The notes: generated by a model not told the origin, from the sequence alone. Counted from the first letter of the stretch, positions 11,248 through 23,236 are shown. The stretch: DNA of 64,000 nucleotides from Mytilus californianus (GCF_021869535.1 NW_026262734.1:81468339-81532338); one strand, 5' to 3'. Made by a program: numbers and translations.

Positions 11248-12020
11248 AATATTTCAAATATCAAGTGTCACTTCTTGAACCAGTCTATGACAAGAGCCCT
11301 AGAAATTGCAGAAAAAAAGCAAATAATCAAGCCTTTCAAGAATATGTGAATTTATTCGAAACATAGAATAAAATTTGTACAGTTTATTGTATTAAGTTAA
11401 CTTGTAATGTCACTATGACGCCATAAACTGGCAAAATTGGTGTATTTGGACTAAAATAGCTATTTACACATACTTTTTTGACAAAACAGATAAAATCCAA
11501 GGCTTACAAAAACAATATTTACACTTTAACATCTTGTTAAATACATCTTGTTTCAAAATCTCTTTTCGGGTAATCCTTTGGCTCATATATTTTTATTAAT
11601 GAAAATATCTATATAAAGAAGCTATTTTGTTCGTTTTGATATTTTTTTAAATAAGTAAATAAGAAGATGTGGTATGATTGCCAATGAGACAACTCTGCAC
11701 CAGAAACCAAATGACGTAGAAGTTAACAACTAAAGGTAACCGTACTTATATGAATCAATAGTGTATAAGTCATCACATAACACTATAATACACTTGAAAA
11801 AGATATCTAAGATTCAGAAACAAGCAAAGTTTTGAAATTAGAAACTAAAGTTAATAATCCTTATGCAAATATTTTAGACAAAATTCAGACAAATAAACAC
11901 CGTTGCCTGACAGCTTAATGTCTTGTGAACATCTGAAGGACATTATTTGTAGTTTTAAGATTTCATCTCTTCTCTTTTTCTAATCAAACTTAGTAACTAA
12001 TTATAAAGAAACTAAGGTTT
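11248..12020. other. Intron, short family A fragment, diverged repeat shared with 53.9-54.2 kb
   Basis: 11662-11745 carries a 5' fragment of family A (ATAAGAAGATGTGGTATGATTGCC). The flanks at about 11500-11640 and 11890-11950 resemble 53930-54060 and 54120-54170 (shared AAATACATCTTG, GGGTAA...CTCATAT, AACATCTGAAGGA). This suggests a diverged unclassified repeat in both places. No exon seen. Confidence 0.5.
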
Positions 12021-12024
12021 CAAC

Positions 12025-12280
12025 TACCTTAGTCCCCGAGGGTATCATCAGCTTAGTAGTTAGTATTTCGGTACTGACATGAATTATAACAAACATTACT
12101 AAAGTTTTAACTCCCTCAGGCAAAGTTGACCTTAGATGGCTTTGGCTATTTTTTTTAGGTCCTTTTTGGCCTAATAGCTGTTCAACTGTGTCGGTTCTTA
12201 TACATCATTGGCTGTCAAATATTCTGCTTTGATCGTTCATGATAAAGGTAAATCCAGAAAATCGCTTCGGACGCATGAAA
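12025..12280 (+). repeat. Retrozyme-like repeat with decayed hammerhead (type 2)
   Basis: Begins with the block CCCCGAGGGTATCATCAG that recurs near 28978 and 18824. At 12233-12277 it contains GGTAAATCCAGAAAATCGCTTCGGACGCAT, the 3' half of the second hammerhead type seen intact at 29284-29325. The catalytic box is ATGATAA instead of CTGATGA, so this copy should not cleave. Confidence 0.55.
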
Positions 12281-12289
12281 TTTAGAACG

Positions 12290-14160
12290 AGTTGTTTTCA
12301 TTTTTTATAATTTATATTTATTTTATTATGAAACCATCTTTAATACCATAGAATTTATTTCGTTGATATAATATTTTGGTACAAAGACGTCCAGCTCAAA
12401 CTACTACATTTTTCTTTCACGACATACTAGTAACAAATACTACTTAATCATGAACATGATGAACGCAAAAATGACTGACATATATTTGTTCTCCATTTTA
12501 CCCTTCTTTTAGCATTGGAAATCTCTCGTAAGTCTTAATTATATAAACGTTACAAATTCTACTGCACCAAATGCAGTAAATGTCTCTTCAGTGACGATTA
12601 AGGCCAAAACATTTGAAAGTAAAAGCAAATATTGGAGATGTTAAAAAAGAATAAATTAATAGCCAAGCCTGGACAATAAAGAGAGCTATTAATAAGGGAG
12701 ATACAATCCTTTATTCAAAACTGAGGTCCATATCCAAATTAAATATAACGGAGTTTTGTCAGAAAAATTAAACAATCTAAAACTGTCTTAAATTATTTTT
12801 ACTTATGCTGTGAAATTATTTTTTAAGGTTTGTTCTCGTGTCCCTGGATAAACCTATGAATTTAATAAAGGATTCCGAGACAAAGACTCGATTCTCAATG
12901 TACAGATGGAAGGAGGTATGATGATAACCTTAACTTGACAACTGAAATTGCAACATTATTAAATTTCTTCTTTTCTTTTAAAATAATATTAGTTCTACCA
13001 ATAAATTAACAGGTTGATATAATCTGGACAATACACCAGTTTCACATTTAACTGCGCATGTCTAATCTAATTAGCCAAACTATGAAATCGCGCGATAATT
13101 TCCGAGAGTTCATCAACTGGGGGCTAATGGTTGATAAGCAGTGACCATGCAGACTTGGGAAAAAAATCTTCTGATTACATGTTTGCGTTTACATGTCAAA
13201 GCAACATGAGCATCATTTGAATCAAAATATAAAAATTATATTGACGAAACAACTTTATTAACAATGACACGGTCAAAGATTTTAAAACAGACTACTGGTG
13301 TGTTGTTGATTGCGGTAATATACGATCTGATATGCCGCCTGGCTTTATTGTACCTTTAATTGTCACAAATTCAGGCTGAGGTCGTTCACTTAACGGGAAG
13401 AATAAATTAGATAAATAAGCGGGGCTCACTTCATCTACATAGTATTAGGTCATAAATTAAGAAGTCAATTAACACCTTAGCCATGTGGAATCCTCGTTTT
13501 ACCTTGTACAATCTCACCAGGTGACAATTGATAAAAACGTACCCTTATCTATACATACAGTTACTGATAAAGGGCGACTATTTAATTGATTTATTCAACT
13601 TTTGTACACAATTATTTCCTGCATCCTGCAGATTATTCTTTTCCATCCTGCCTGGTCATACTTATTCATTTTTAACTCCTACTAGAATAATAATTTCCTA
13701 AACATCCCCCCTAAAAATCAAATGGTCATTCCCTTATACAGATATTTAAAATTTAACCCTAGTACCTAATTTATACTTATTTATCATGGCCAGTACGGAC
13801 CTTAATGCCACTGGGAATATTTTAATAATTTAGGAGGGGGTTCATTCAGCAATTTGATCTTTTTTTATGGCAAAGCGTGGTAAATATAGGATATTCAAGT
13901 AATTTTAATGGCATGAAAAATGATAAACTTTTAGTTGAAAATATGTAGAAATTACCCTGTTTGCTGGGACTGAACCTCTACATAGACGAAGTCGATCATG
14001 AACATAGCTTAGAAATTAAAATGGTATTGAATGCATTGTATTATAGTCTGATGTTTGAAATTAAAGATAAACCTGTATTTCTGATACGTATTTTAAAACT
14101 GCTTTTATATCTCTCTTCATTATCATGGCCGTTTAAAATATCACTGACGCAGAAATATTT
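12290..14160. other. Intron, no gene seen; diverged inverted pair with 15.3 kb
   Basis: No coding signal. A segment at about 13036-13130 (CCAGTTTCACAT, GCGCGATAATT, TGGGGGCTA) matches the reverse complement of 15255-15365 in the same order, so the intervening ~2.2 kb may be an old element with diverged inverted ends. The open frame at 13961-14311 runs into a family A fragment and has no support. Confidence 0.4.
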
Positions 14161-14171
14161 GAAACAAATGT

Positions 14172-14270
14172 ACATTCAAATAAGAGGATGTGGTATGAGT
14201 GCCAATGAGACAACTCTCAATCCAGGTCACAGTACGGTCTTCAACACGGAGACGAGGCCCTGTCTACTAT
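14172..14270 (+). repeat. Mussel dispersed repeat family A, 5' fragment
   Basis: GAGGATGTGGTATGAGTGCC followed by GAGACAACTCTCAATCCAGGTCAC and TACGGTCTTCAACACGGAG; truncated afterwards. Confidence 0.7.
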
Positions 14271-14954
14271 ATGTCAATTTTTTCTGTTGGTATTCTGAAA
14301 GCATTTTATAAGAGCTATATCTTCCCACATTTTATTTTGATATTCTGTCATTCATTTTACCTTCAAATATTCTTATAATGATACCTTAAAAATTTTCTCT
14401 GTATAGTCCATACAAAATGTTTCATATTTTTACAACCTGTAGCTTAAAAACAAAACTCGGTGACCTATCATTGTGTTTTTCATATTTTTAACATATCACA
14501 ATATATACTACATCTTTGACAAAGGATATAAGCACAAATTCTATCACTTTTTTTTTACACTTCCATACTACTATTAGTGGAAATTTCGATTATTTAGTAA
14601 TGCCGGTAACTTATCCTTGTACCCATAAAATTTCACGTAAAAGTCACCATAATAGTAACCTGTTTTTTTTTTAAAGAAAATTAAAAGTTCGAGTCTATGA
14701 TACTAAACCTATATGTAGGCCGTAACCCCGTAGATGCAAAAAAATATTTCAGAAAACCTGCGAATTGATACTGGAACAGAACTGAAATTAAATGTATTTT
14801 CTTTTTATCAAATACTTTTCTCTTTTCAAGAAAAATCAAAGTGATATACTGCAATGTACATAGCGCAGTAGGCAAAAGAAAGCAATTACAAGATTAATAC
14901 TTTTTTAAAAACCATTTTACTAATATTAAAACACAACTGTTAGCAACAAGATGA

Positions 14955-15125
14955 CTTATTTTCAGGTTTGAATTGTTTTGTGTCGGGACCTTTTAGAGCT
15001 TACTATTCGGTATGGATTTTTTCATTGTCGAGAGTTGTATGGTGATATATATAGTTGCTTTCATCTGTCATTTGGGTCTGGTGGATAGTTGTCTCGTTTG
15101 CAATCATACCACATCTTTTTATTTT
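14955..15125 (-). repeat. Mussel dispersed repeat family A, minus fragment
   Basis: Reverse complement starts AAAAGATGTGGTATGATTGC and ends near the CAATTCAAAC block. Decayed but collinear with the family. Confidence 0.65.
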
Positions 15126-15538
15126 AAATTTGTTAATCAAATAAACGATTATTAATATCTTAAACTTAAATAATCTCAAGCATACACCATGAGAGAGAGA
15201 GATGTGTATTATTAGTTGATTTATTATTGTGTTGCTAAATAACAGAGTCAATTTGATGTAGCCCCCTGTCACGTATGATATCGTTAATTATCGCGGGATT
15301 TAAACTCAAACGCGCATAGGATTTCGAGATCAGCGTTGATAAGTCGCTTATGTGAAACTGGTCTATTCAGAAAAGGTCAGTTGTGACGACACTTTGACTT
15401 AAAGAACTTGAATTGGCGTACTTAAAAAATATTAAAAAAAATAGTTATGAGCTAATGCCTCATCCAAAAAGTTCTGACACCTGTGTATATGACATCGTGT
15501 AGCAAAATAGTTTTATTAGTACAGCTTTGCTTCATATC

Positions 15539-16050
15539 AAGGTGAAGTTACAGTAAATGGGCTATGTCACAGATTGTAGTAATATTTTGCATACAACTCT
15601 GGCTCGGTGAAATACAACTGAAAATCGAAAACATAATGCATTTATCTCCTTTATCATTATTTTGAAATATTACCGATTGAATTCTTTCAAAATGGGTGAA
15701 CATATTTGTCTTAAAATCATAAAATCTCTAATTTTTACTACATAGCTTTTTTCTTAAAAAATTATATGTTGTTGATACATCAATTTCCGTTTAAATGGTG
15801 TAAAATAAAGATAGGGTCACAGACTTCGTTTTTACGGTATACATCATTCAAAGAAGATTTTTCGCCGATTTTATGTGATTTCTATACAAATGTTCACCCA
15901 TTGTAAAAGAATTCAATCAGTAATATTTCAGATAAAATAAGAGAAAAATGCATTATTTTTTCGATTTTCAGTTGTAGTTCAACGAGCCAAGGTTGTATGC
16001 AAAATTTTAGCAAAATCTGTGACATAGCCCATTTACTGTTCCTTGACCTT
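15539..16050. mobile_element. MITE-like element with long inverted ends
   Basis: The left end AAGGTGAAGTTACAGTAAATGGGC and the reverse complement of the right end (AAGGTCAAGGAACAGTAAATGGGC) are homologous, and matching continues inwards for about 165 bp (15539-15705 against 15885-16050) through CTATGTCACAGAT, TTTTGCATACAA and GATTGAATTC. The centre is about 180 bp. A one-armed relative lies at 30696-30960. No transposase; no clear target duplication. The frame at 15894-16229 is incidental. Confidence 0.7.
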
Positions 16051-16239
16051 AATATATTAATGACAAGATGCCAAAATGAAGCTATTTGGCAGATTTGTGT
16101 GAAATACAAGAAATTTAATTCCTCAAGCAAATGCTCGACATAATTCAATAATATGAATACCGATATCTTACGGAATACTGTTTTGTTAACAATTGATGGA
16201 TGATATATAAATCGTTTGATAAAGGTCAAGTGTGAAACA

Positions 16240-16312
16240 TAACATTATGGCCTTTTACGTCAGTCGGACTCTTTTGAATTGTTGTTTGATTGCAATCATA
16301 CTATATTTCCTT
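16240..16312 (-). repeat. Family A minus fragment (short)
   Basis: TTTGAATTGTTGTTTGATTGCAATCATACTATATTTCC is a decayed reverse copy of the family A 5' end. Confidence 0.45.
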
Positions 16313-16319
16313 TTTTTTT

Positions 16320-17940
16320 TTAGAATATCTTCTCCTTTACGATTGGATATAGCTACATTATATCATAGAAACTCCAATTCCTGAACAGATATTTGATCGA
16401 TCGTTGTTTACTACTAACCATGAGATTTAACTGACACTGTGACATTTTTGAACATTATTAATCATATTAAAGTTTGGACACAACAAAAGAACTTTAGAGG
16501 TTAAGGTGTAAAATTACTTTTATTAAAATTTTCCTACTGCATATTTTAAAGAATAGGAAGAAAGCATGATACAAAAAAGTGTTCGTTCCAATTATACATA
16601 AATAGGGTGATTTAATTTAATGCACTAAGCACATACATAGATGCTAAGTGGATGTTAATATAACGCTATTAACCTGACGAAATTAGTATATTTTACCTAA
16701 ATGTGTATACTGCCCATAATTTATGTCAAAATCATATATGAACAAAATCATAAACGACCAGTCTTGCTGAATTATTTTAACAACTTCAAAATCTTTGAAT
16801 AATATATTTTCAAAGAAATATAAAGGTTGTAGTTTTACTTAAAAGCTATTTACAAGATATGTTATTTAGGCTTTTCGAGAGTTTTAGGCATTTTCCTCAA
16901 ATCAGAGAAGTTATAAAGACAAAGAGCAATTAATTATATATCGCTTATAAATAATATTACCGATATATGCATAGACAGAAACCAATAAATACAAATTTCA
17001 TAATTGACGGTGAAAACTTTGTCAACGTGTGAATTATGTTATTTGATATATTAAGAATACATGTTTAAATTATGGAATTCATAGTAATGAAAAGGATGTC
17101 TTTTACATATCTTAACGGGTTAACTTTGAACAGATCTGAGAAACATAATCTGTCTCAGTGTATATCTTTTGAATGAAAATTCTACCATAAATGTTATAAT
17201 TACTATGTATTCTAAATGAAAGTAAATCAAGAAAAACGCTTCGGACGCATAAAATTTACAAAGTGTTATTTTCATTTTCTACATCTCGGTTGATAAACTG
17301 TGCGACCTTATGTTATCATACGCAAAGCATTTCTGTTCTTTGTCCACTGTTTTAGAAAGGGAGCAATAAAAGGTCATTCAAACCGGATATTTTACTAACA
17401 CAGATTTACAGAGACAGAAATCTCAGTAACACATGAAGTTACAAATCCTCCTATCGAACATCGCACTGCTTCATTAAACGACATTCTTAAACATAGAACA
17501 CGTTTTTGAAACTTTGTTTGGCAAAATATACATCAACTGCATAAAAAGTTGGATCATTCAATGTATGCTACTAGGGTTGAATACTACGCTCTTTAAATAA
17601 TTACGTTATATGCACAAAAATTTCTCAAAGTAGGTGATGCATCAACTTTTACCTTCTGGACTATTTAACTTGATACTTGATCAATAAATATATAAAACAA
17701 TAGACAAAAGAAACCATTGAAGATAGAAAATACAAGTTTGATTTATTTGGCATACAAAATCTTCTGTTTCGCTGCTTATTTCCTTAGATGTTTGATATAA
17801 CATAAGATTTTGTTTTTATTTTAATGTCGTATATGCCGTACGATAACAAAACGTTCTGATAAATAAAGTTCAAGGATTTTCGAACGTTTACGATAGATTA
17901 GTATACGTAAAACCTATAAAAATAATATCGTGAATGAATC
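16320..17940. other. Intron, no gene seen; decayed hammerhead type 2 at 17212-17262
   Basis: AT-rich. The only recognisable piece is GAAAAACGCTTCGGACGCAT near 17232-17250, the 3' half of the type 2 hammerhead repeat, preceded by a degraded catalytic box. Confidence 0.5.
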
Positions 17941-17950
17941 TTATTCTCAC

Positions 17951-18022
17951 CCAATGTGATTGTTTTTGCTTGTTCGATTACCGCGTCTTTGATGAGATTT
18001 TTACCAAAAGTAGCCAGAAAAT
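17951..18022 (-). CDS. Receptor-like gene, exon 8 (short tail exon)
   Basis: A 72-nt open segment between a plausible acceptor (CTTAAAATATTTAG) and donor G|GTGAGA, again phase 1 in and phase 1 out. It adds 24 residues starting D-F-L-A-T-F-G-K and running KNLIKDAVIEQAKTITLG. This reads as a short amphipathic segment, quite different from the Ser-rich exons. The acceptor has a weak pyrimidine tract, so this exon is less certain than the others; because it is symmetric it could also be a skipped cassette. Confidence 0.5.
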
Positions 18023-18143
18023 CTAAATATTTTAAGGATATAAGTGAAAGGTTCCAACTCCCTAAGGTAAAGGTAAGGACCTGAGATGAATGTCGCTATT
18101 ATTTTCACGTCCGTTTTGGTCATATGTTTCTACGTATTTCTGT

Positions 18144-18190
18144 AGCGTCCCTAGGATGGGTAATCCAGAAAAGAGCGTAGGACGCACAAA
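18144..18190 (+). repeat. Decayed type 2 hammerhead
   Basis: GCGTCC and GGACGC would still form a perfect 6-bp stem I, and the GGTAATCCAGAAAAG block is present, but the catalytic box reads CTAGGATG, so activity is unlikely. Confidence 0.45.
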
Positions 18191-18589
18191 AAGTGTTTTT
18201 ATTTACATTTGCAGTAAAATCTATATGTGCATATTTTTATTCTCTGTATTTCGTTGTAATACGGTGCATATGTGTCACGTTTCGCAGCATCTCATAATGG
18301 TTTCTTTTTTGCAAATCATTTTTCAGTGATGTATTTTTGTCATTGCAATTTTGAAACATATGTTTCATATAAAAGCCTAACTGGAAATATAATACTAATT
18401 TACAAAATAAATAGAAGCACAATTCTAGGATTTTGTTTTCGTCCATTTCGTGTAAGGAAACTTACAATTCAAATACAAAATTGTGACAGTCTCTATAGTA
18501 TATATTGAAGTTATTTTGTGATGAACATTACGTTATTTAAAAATATTATCGAAACGAAGGTTTAACTTTTTTTCTAGAATTCAACCTTC

Positions 18590-18995
18590 ATCTTTTAATC
18601 TAACGCAAAGCTCTGGTTCCTTGTCCGGATGTGACTATAATTTATGTTCTTTCCGATTTGATTAGCTGTTCAACGTTTGTAAAAGATTTGCTTTTTCAAA
18701 TATATTGACCTCGAGCATCACTGGAGAGAAATTTATAATTGAAATGAACATATGGTGCAGTAAAATTGGTAGCGTTGATGATATTACTACCACTGGATCG
18801 ATGCCAGCGGACTGTTAGTCCCCAAGGGTGCGGATATTGTTTGATTGAAATTTGCTCATCGTTATAACATTTTTGAAGTCATTTTGAATTGAGGAATATA
18901 TCTCACTCATGCAAAGCTCTGATTCCTTGTCCGAATTTGACTTACTTAACGTCCTTTTTAGTTTGTACACTAGACATGAAATATCGAAATGTGCC
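18590..18995 (+). repeat. Decayed retrozyme-like repeat (type 1 family)
   Basis: Contains GCAAAGCTCTGGTTCCTTGTCC and again GCAAAGCTCTGATTCCTTGTCC about 300 bp later, plus ACCACTGGATCGATGCCAGC and CCCCAAGGGTG, blocks that in mussel repeats surround the type 1 hammerhead. The ribozyme position (about 18712-18765) is eroded beyond recognition. The repeated block suggests a head-to-tail dimer remnant. Confidence 0.5.
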
Positions 18996-20080
18996 TCTGA
19001 TGCTGTAAAAATTTTACCGTTTATGTTATCATCTCGTTAAATTGAAAATAAAGGTAAAGAGACGATCAGAAATTAGAAGTAAGCTTCCAAAAGCCTTACT
19101 TGCTGACCTGAAAAATTAATCTAAATGAATAATGGCTCAAAAGAAATAAATCCTGTCAAATTTAGCTTTCTTTCGATCAGTCACTCTAAGCTCAAAATTA
19201 GAAGCTTCGCCTCATATTGAATAAAAAGATTGTAGGGAACGAAACATATACACATTCTTTCAGAGTGTGGTCATGATAGACTGAATGGTCTTAGACAAAA
19301 AAATATATGAAAAGTTTACCAAAAGAAAGACAACGACAAACGGCAAGTGACGGTAATATTGACATACATGTAGTCCTCAGAACCCTTATGGTGAGCTAAC
19401 ATTATCTTTTCTTATTGAATTTGAATAATATCAATAGTTTAATGTAATTAAAGCATAAACATAAATTAGTGACATGCAAAGGTGATCCCGTTTGGTTGTT
19501 TTATTCATATGTATTATCATGTAGTTTGTTTTAAAATCTGTTTAATAAAATTATCATGAAAAGAAGGCTGCATATGTTGCATATTAACCGATTACAGATT
19601 AATATATCATGTAGACTATCATTGAGGACCGTTTGTTGACCTCTTAATGTCCTTGACGTACACTCGTTATCATCGACGAATACCTGAAATAACTACGAAA
19701 TTTCAAGCTTCAGTATTATTTTCTTTATTTTGGTTGTAACTCTTTAAAACATTTGTCTGTTGATTGCTGATTTTGACTTCTTTCACTTATCTTTGTAAAA
19801 AAAATCGGGGAAAATTATTTTCGTCCTTTATATTTTCTATTTTCTCGTTCACTTTAAAATTTGTTAGCTGTATATCTTCTGACTGTAAGTAAGTACTTTT
19901 TAATTTTTTTTCTGGTACATAAATTGCAAATGCATGCATAAAAATTCAAACCAATAGCGTATTTAATGATCTTTTAAAAACGTAATTATAATATTCTATT
20001 TCTAATAATGATGTATTGACGATTAATACTTTTTTGAAACGAACCTTTCCGACACTGCAATAAATTAATAAATACATTTG
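18996..20080. other. Intron, no gene seen
   Basis: AT-rich sequence without exon signals or a repeat I can name. Confidence 0.45.
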
Positions 20081-20087
20081 TACTAAC

Positions 20088-20321
20088 CTCCAAGCTTGTA
20101 TTCCTGTCGTGTTTCGGATGACCCCAACGAGCCATTAAGAGAATGGGTATATGATCTTGAAATGTCAGATTTAGTTTTCTCCTTACTTAAGTTGTCGTCT
20201 GCACTCTTGAAGGAATCATGTGAAAGACTATTTACAGTAGATTTGGAAGTAGCCCTCTGATTCAAACAATTGAATGAGCTCGAGTGTGTCATATGTTCAG
20301 AATCCTGGACAATGTTTTTAT
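20088..20321 (-). CDS. Receptor-like gene, exon 7: Ser-rich cytoplasmic segment
   Basis: A 234-nt exon from acceptor TATCTTATTCAG to donor G|GTTAGT, phase 1 to phase 1. It encodes 78 residues (about 231-309 of the model) starting D-K-N-I and rich in Ser, Lys and Asp, for example SKSTVNSLSHDSFKS and KTKSDISRSYTHSLNG. It directly follows the stop-transfer segment of exon 6 in the model. If the upstream acceptor of exon 5 were used instead, the second codon of this exon would be a TAA stop, ending a soluble form. No recognised domain. Confidence 0.75.
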
Positions 20322-20432
20322 CTGAATAAGATATAAATAATCCACTTTAAATTAATATGTACATGTACTTTCTTTACGGGATGTTTTTTTTATATAAAAA
20401 ATATAATCATCAGTTACGATTTTTGTGTTTAA

Positions 20433-20823
20433 GGATGTTTGCTACTCTTGCTTTTGACTTTTTGTAAGATTTTCTGAATCCTCTAGTTTGATCCATTTTG
20501 TACCAATACAAATTTTTCCCCTAAACACGTAATTTTCTTTCCATAATTTTATTACATATAGTTTAAAAAGCCATTTTTTTTAATCTAGTATAACACTTGT
20601 TATTTTTTCATAGTTTTTGAGAGAAAAAAAAATAAGCGCGAATGTTAAATATATGAAACATCTAGAGATATTCGTTTCTAGACAAATTTTCAATTGATTA
20701 TATCTCAAAAACAAGGACACGGATCTGTCTTTTTTAATACTTTTTAAGATCTGTTAATTATATACTATCAATTTATAACATTCAGTTAAAACGGTTGTCA
20801 TTTTAAAACAGAAGCGAACATTC
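20433..20823. mobile_element. TTAA-flanked MITE
   Basis: Left end GGATGTTTGCTACTC follows TTAA (20429-20432); the right end ...GAAGCGAACATTCC precedes CTAA (20824-20827, one change from TTAA). The two ends are imperfect inverted repeats (GGATGTTTGCT / GGAATGTTCGCT). Length about 390 bp with no coding capacity. TTAA targets are typical of piggyBac-type elements; that assignment is inference. Confidence 0.55.
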
Positions 20824-20959
20824 CTAAGTTTTTATGATATTCTACTATGTAAGATATTGTGAATTGCAAAGATAAACTCTAATATAAAGTTTTTCGTTGT
20901 TTATAGGTTAAACTTTGTAAATATATTTGTTTCTAAAGTCACGCTCCTTTTGAGGAGAT

Positions 20960-21195
20960 ATTTAATATTTATAAATATTTCGTTTTGTTCACCTAGGAAT
21001 AGATTACCTTAGCTGTATTTGGTAAAACCTTTCGGAATTTTTGGTCCTCAATGCTCTTCAACTGCATACTTTATTTGGTCAATTTAGCTTTTTTGATTCG
21101 TGCGTCACTGATGAGTCTTCTGTAGACGAAACGCGCGTCTGGCGTACAAAATTGTAATCCTGATATCTATGATGACCACTTTGAAATTTTACCAG
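20960..21195 (+). repeat. Retrozyme-like repeat unit carrying a hammerhead ribozyme
   Basis: The block GATTACCTTAGCTGTATTTGG...GGTCCTCAATGCTCTTCAACT leads into the ribozyme at 21100-21147 and then AATTGTAATCCTGATATC. I recognise this as a very common mussel repeat. It has no protein coding capacity. Hammerhead-bearing small repeats (retrozymes) and Penelope-like elements of animals are established classes. Confidence 0.7.
21100..21147 (+). ncRNA. Hammerhead ribozyme, apparently intact core (type 1)
   Basis: Stem I pairs GTGCGTCA (21100-21107) with TGGCGTAC (21140-21147), 8 bp with two wobbles. The catalytic box CTGATGA is 21108-21114. Stem II pairs GTCT (21115-21118) with AGAC (21124-21127) around a 5-nt loop. 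GAA is 21128-21130. Then comes an 8-nt palindrome ACGCGCGT (21131-21138) as stem III, and the cleavage position is after C21139 (GTC). All invariant core bases are present. A self-complementary stem III with no loop is best satisfied by a dimer, as known for minimal hammerheads of retroelements. Confidence 0.85.
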
Positions 21196-21199
21196 TATA

Positions 21200-22200
21200 A
21201 ATACAGATTGATAGCGGTTCAATTGAATTCTCAGGAAGACTCCAAGTAAAGGGAGGGGTATTTCAAAATTTAACTCTTAGAAGTTCAAGGCATATAATTG
21301 TTGAAAATATGCCGCACAGCCCTATGTTTTAACCAATGCAAAAATAGAAGTGCATGTGAACTTTCCATTCTAGAATATAATTTTTACGAAACTTCATAGT
21401 AAAGGTGGCACAGTAAAAGGAGTTCCTATGGGAAATTGCAGTGTCCATATTTACAGAAGTGCAACCTTAAGGCTTATTTATCATTTATCTTTAATAACGT
21501 TATCGTGCGATTGTGTAATTCTTATAATTACATTTTTATGCAACAAACATAAAATAAAGAGTTATATCAAGCTTTTCCTTTGTTTTTCATTGCATGATTT
21601 TAACATTGTAACGGAGAGCACGTGTTATTTAAAGCTGTTGTATTTTATACGGGAAAAAATATGATATTGAAGTGCCTCGCGATTGTTGTCAGCCAATTAA
21701 AATTACGGATTCTAAATAAACACACTTGTCATGTCGTGCTTATAACCAGATGTATGTTTTAAAATAACTGTTTGTGCTTGTATGAATTTTTACAACAGAC
21801 AATCATCCTTGCCAAGTGTGTTAAATGTTGTATTTTAAGACACATTTTAGTTTGGACCTATATACTGCTGCCAAAAATCCAAATTTCAGTATTTTTTTCC
21901 TTTTTTCTTTTTTATATTTTGCTTTTGCTTTTGTTTTTGTTATTTATTTATTTATTATATTCTCTTCGGTCTTTTCTTTTTCTCTAAAATATAGTTCTAT
22001 TTTTATTGAACAATACTATGGAAATAATGGATACATAATAATAACGTAATGTAAACTGTATATTTCAGAATTTAGAATACTAAGAAAAATCCAAAGAACG
22101 CTGAGATGATAAACAAAAATTGCTACTCGCATATGTAAATAATTATGGAAAATCAGAGCCAGAAAAGCAGCACAACAAAGGTAAATATAATAAACTAAAG
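21200..22200. other. Intron, no gene seen; T-rich tract
   Basis: Contains a long T-rich, low-complexity stretch (about 21890-21990). The open frames over it are hydrophobic only because of poly-T. Confidence 0.5.
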
Positions 22201-22204
22201 AAAA

Positions 22205-23236
22205 CACAGATTAATCTTTTTTTCGACAAATACTGAGAAAAGACAGAAAAATGAATCTCCGAAAATAAACATCAAGAGAGGATCCAAATCTAGAAGCCAA
22301 TCTCGCAACCGACCAACAAATAGGAAGAACCAAGAATCATATTCAAGTGTGATCAAACGTAAAGGTTTTAAGTAATTTGTGGTAACGAAATCCCTGACTT
22401 AATAATTTACTAGTGATACATAGGCTACGCTCATTGAAATCAAAAATTCACCACAGACACGAGCCAAGTTGACGAGTTGGGATATAAAAACACCGTAAGA
22501 CGGTGCCAACGGAACATCACTGTCCAAAAAAATTAACAATAGGGAAAGAAAAATCATCCCTTTTGTCGTAAATTTTTGTGTAAAGTTTCTGATGTAATAC
22601 TGAAATATCTAGATCTAGGAAAGGACAGTTATTGCTGTTGATATTTGATTTATTTAAAGTAAAATCCTTTGGGTAAATTTCAGCAGTATAATTAGAGAAT
22701 TCTTGATTATTTAACGAAAATATATCATCAAGATAACGGTTAGAGTTGTTGAATTTATCAATTAAATGGAATTTAGACGTTTTTTTTTACTGAGTTTGAC
22801 CATAAACTGTGATTCATAACAGTAAAGGAACAATTCTGCTATCAAAGGGGCACAATTGGTGCCCATAGGAATACCTACAATCTGTCGATAAACTTTATTG
22901 CCGAAACGTACATAAATGTTGTCAAGGAGACAATTAAGGGCTTTAATCATCTAATCACACCGCCTGTTAGTATATCTAGCATATTTACCTTTCTCATTTG
23001 AGAAAAGAGCTTTTTATGAGTTGCGGCAAATAAATTTGCAATCAGATTTATCAAACGACCATTTAATTAGAAAGGAACACTTTTGTTTGATAAGATTGTG
23101 TAGAAGTGTAGTATAAAGAGTGGAAAAGTCAAAACTGTCAACCGGATCAAAAGGACCATTAAAACCATGTAATTTATCTAAAACATCCAAAGATTTTTTT
23201 ACACTCCAAAAAAACTCTTAACATACTATAGTAAAA
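22205..23236 (-). pseudogene. Reverse-transcriptase relic (GIPMGTNCAP type)
   Basis: Reading the minus strand gives, in order, a segment with GPFDPVDSFDFSTLYTTL (about 23125), VYRQIVGIPMGTNCAPLIAE (about 22890-22840), RYLDDIFSLNN (motif C with the YxDD-like LDD, about 22730), CPFLDLDISVL (about 22630), YDKRDDFSFPIVNF (about 22550), and SKLLSQGFRYHKLLK (about 22400). Frames shift several times, with stops near 22947 and 22762. This RT group is common in molluscan genomes; I believe it is related to Penelope-like elements, but its exact clade is not certain. No endonuclease is visible. Confidence 0.8.
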
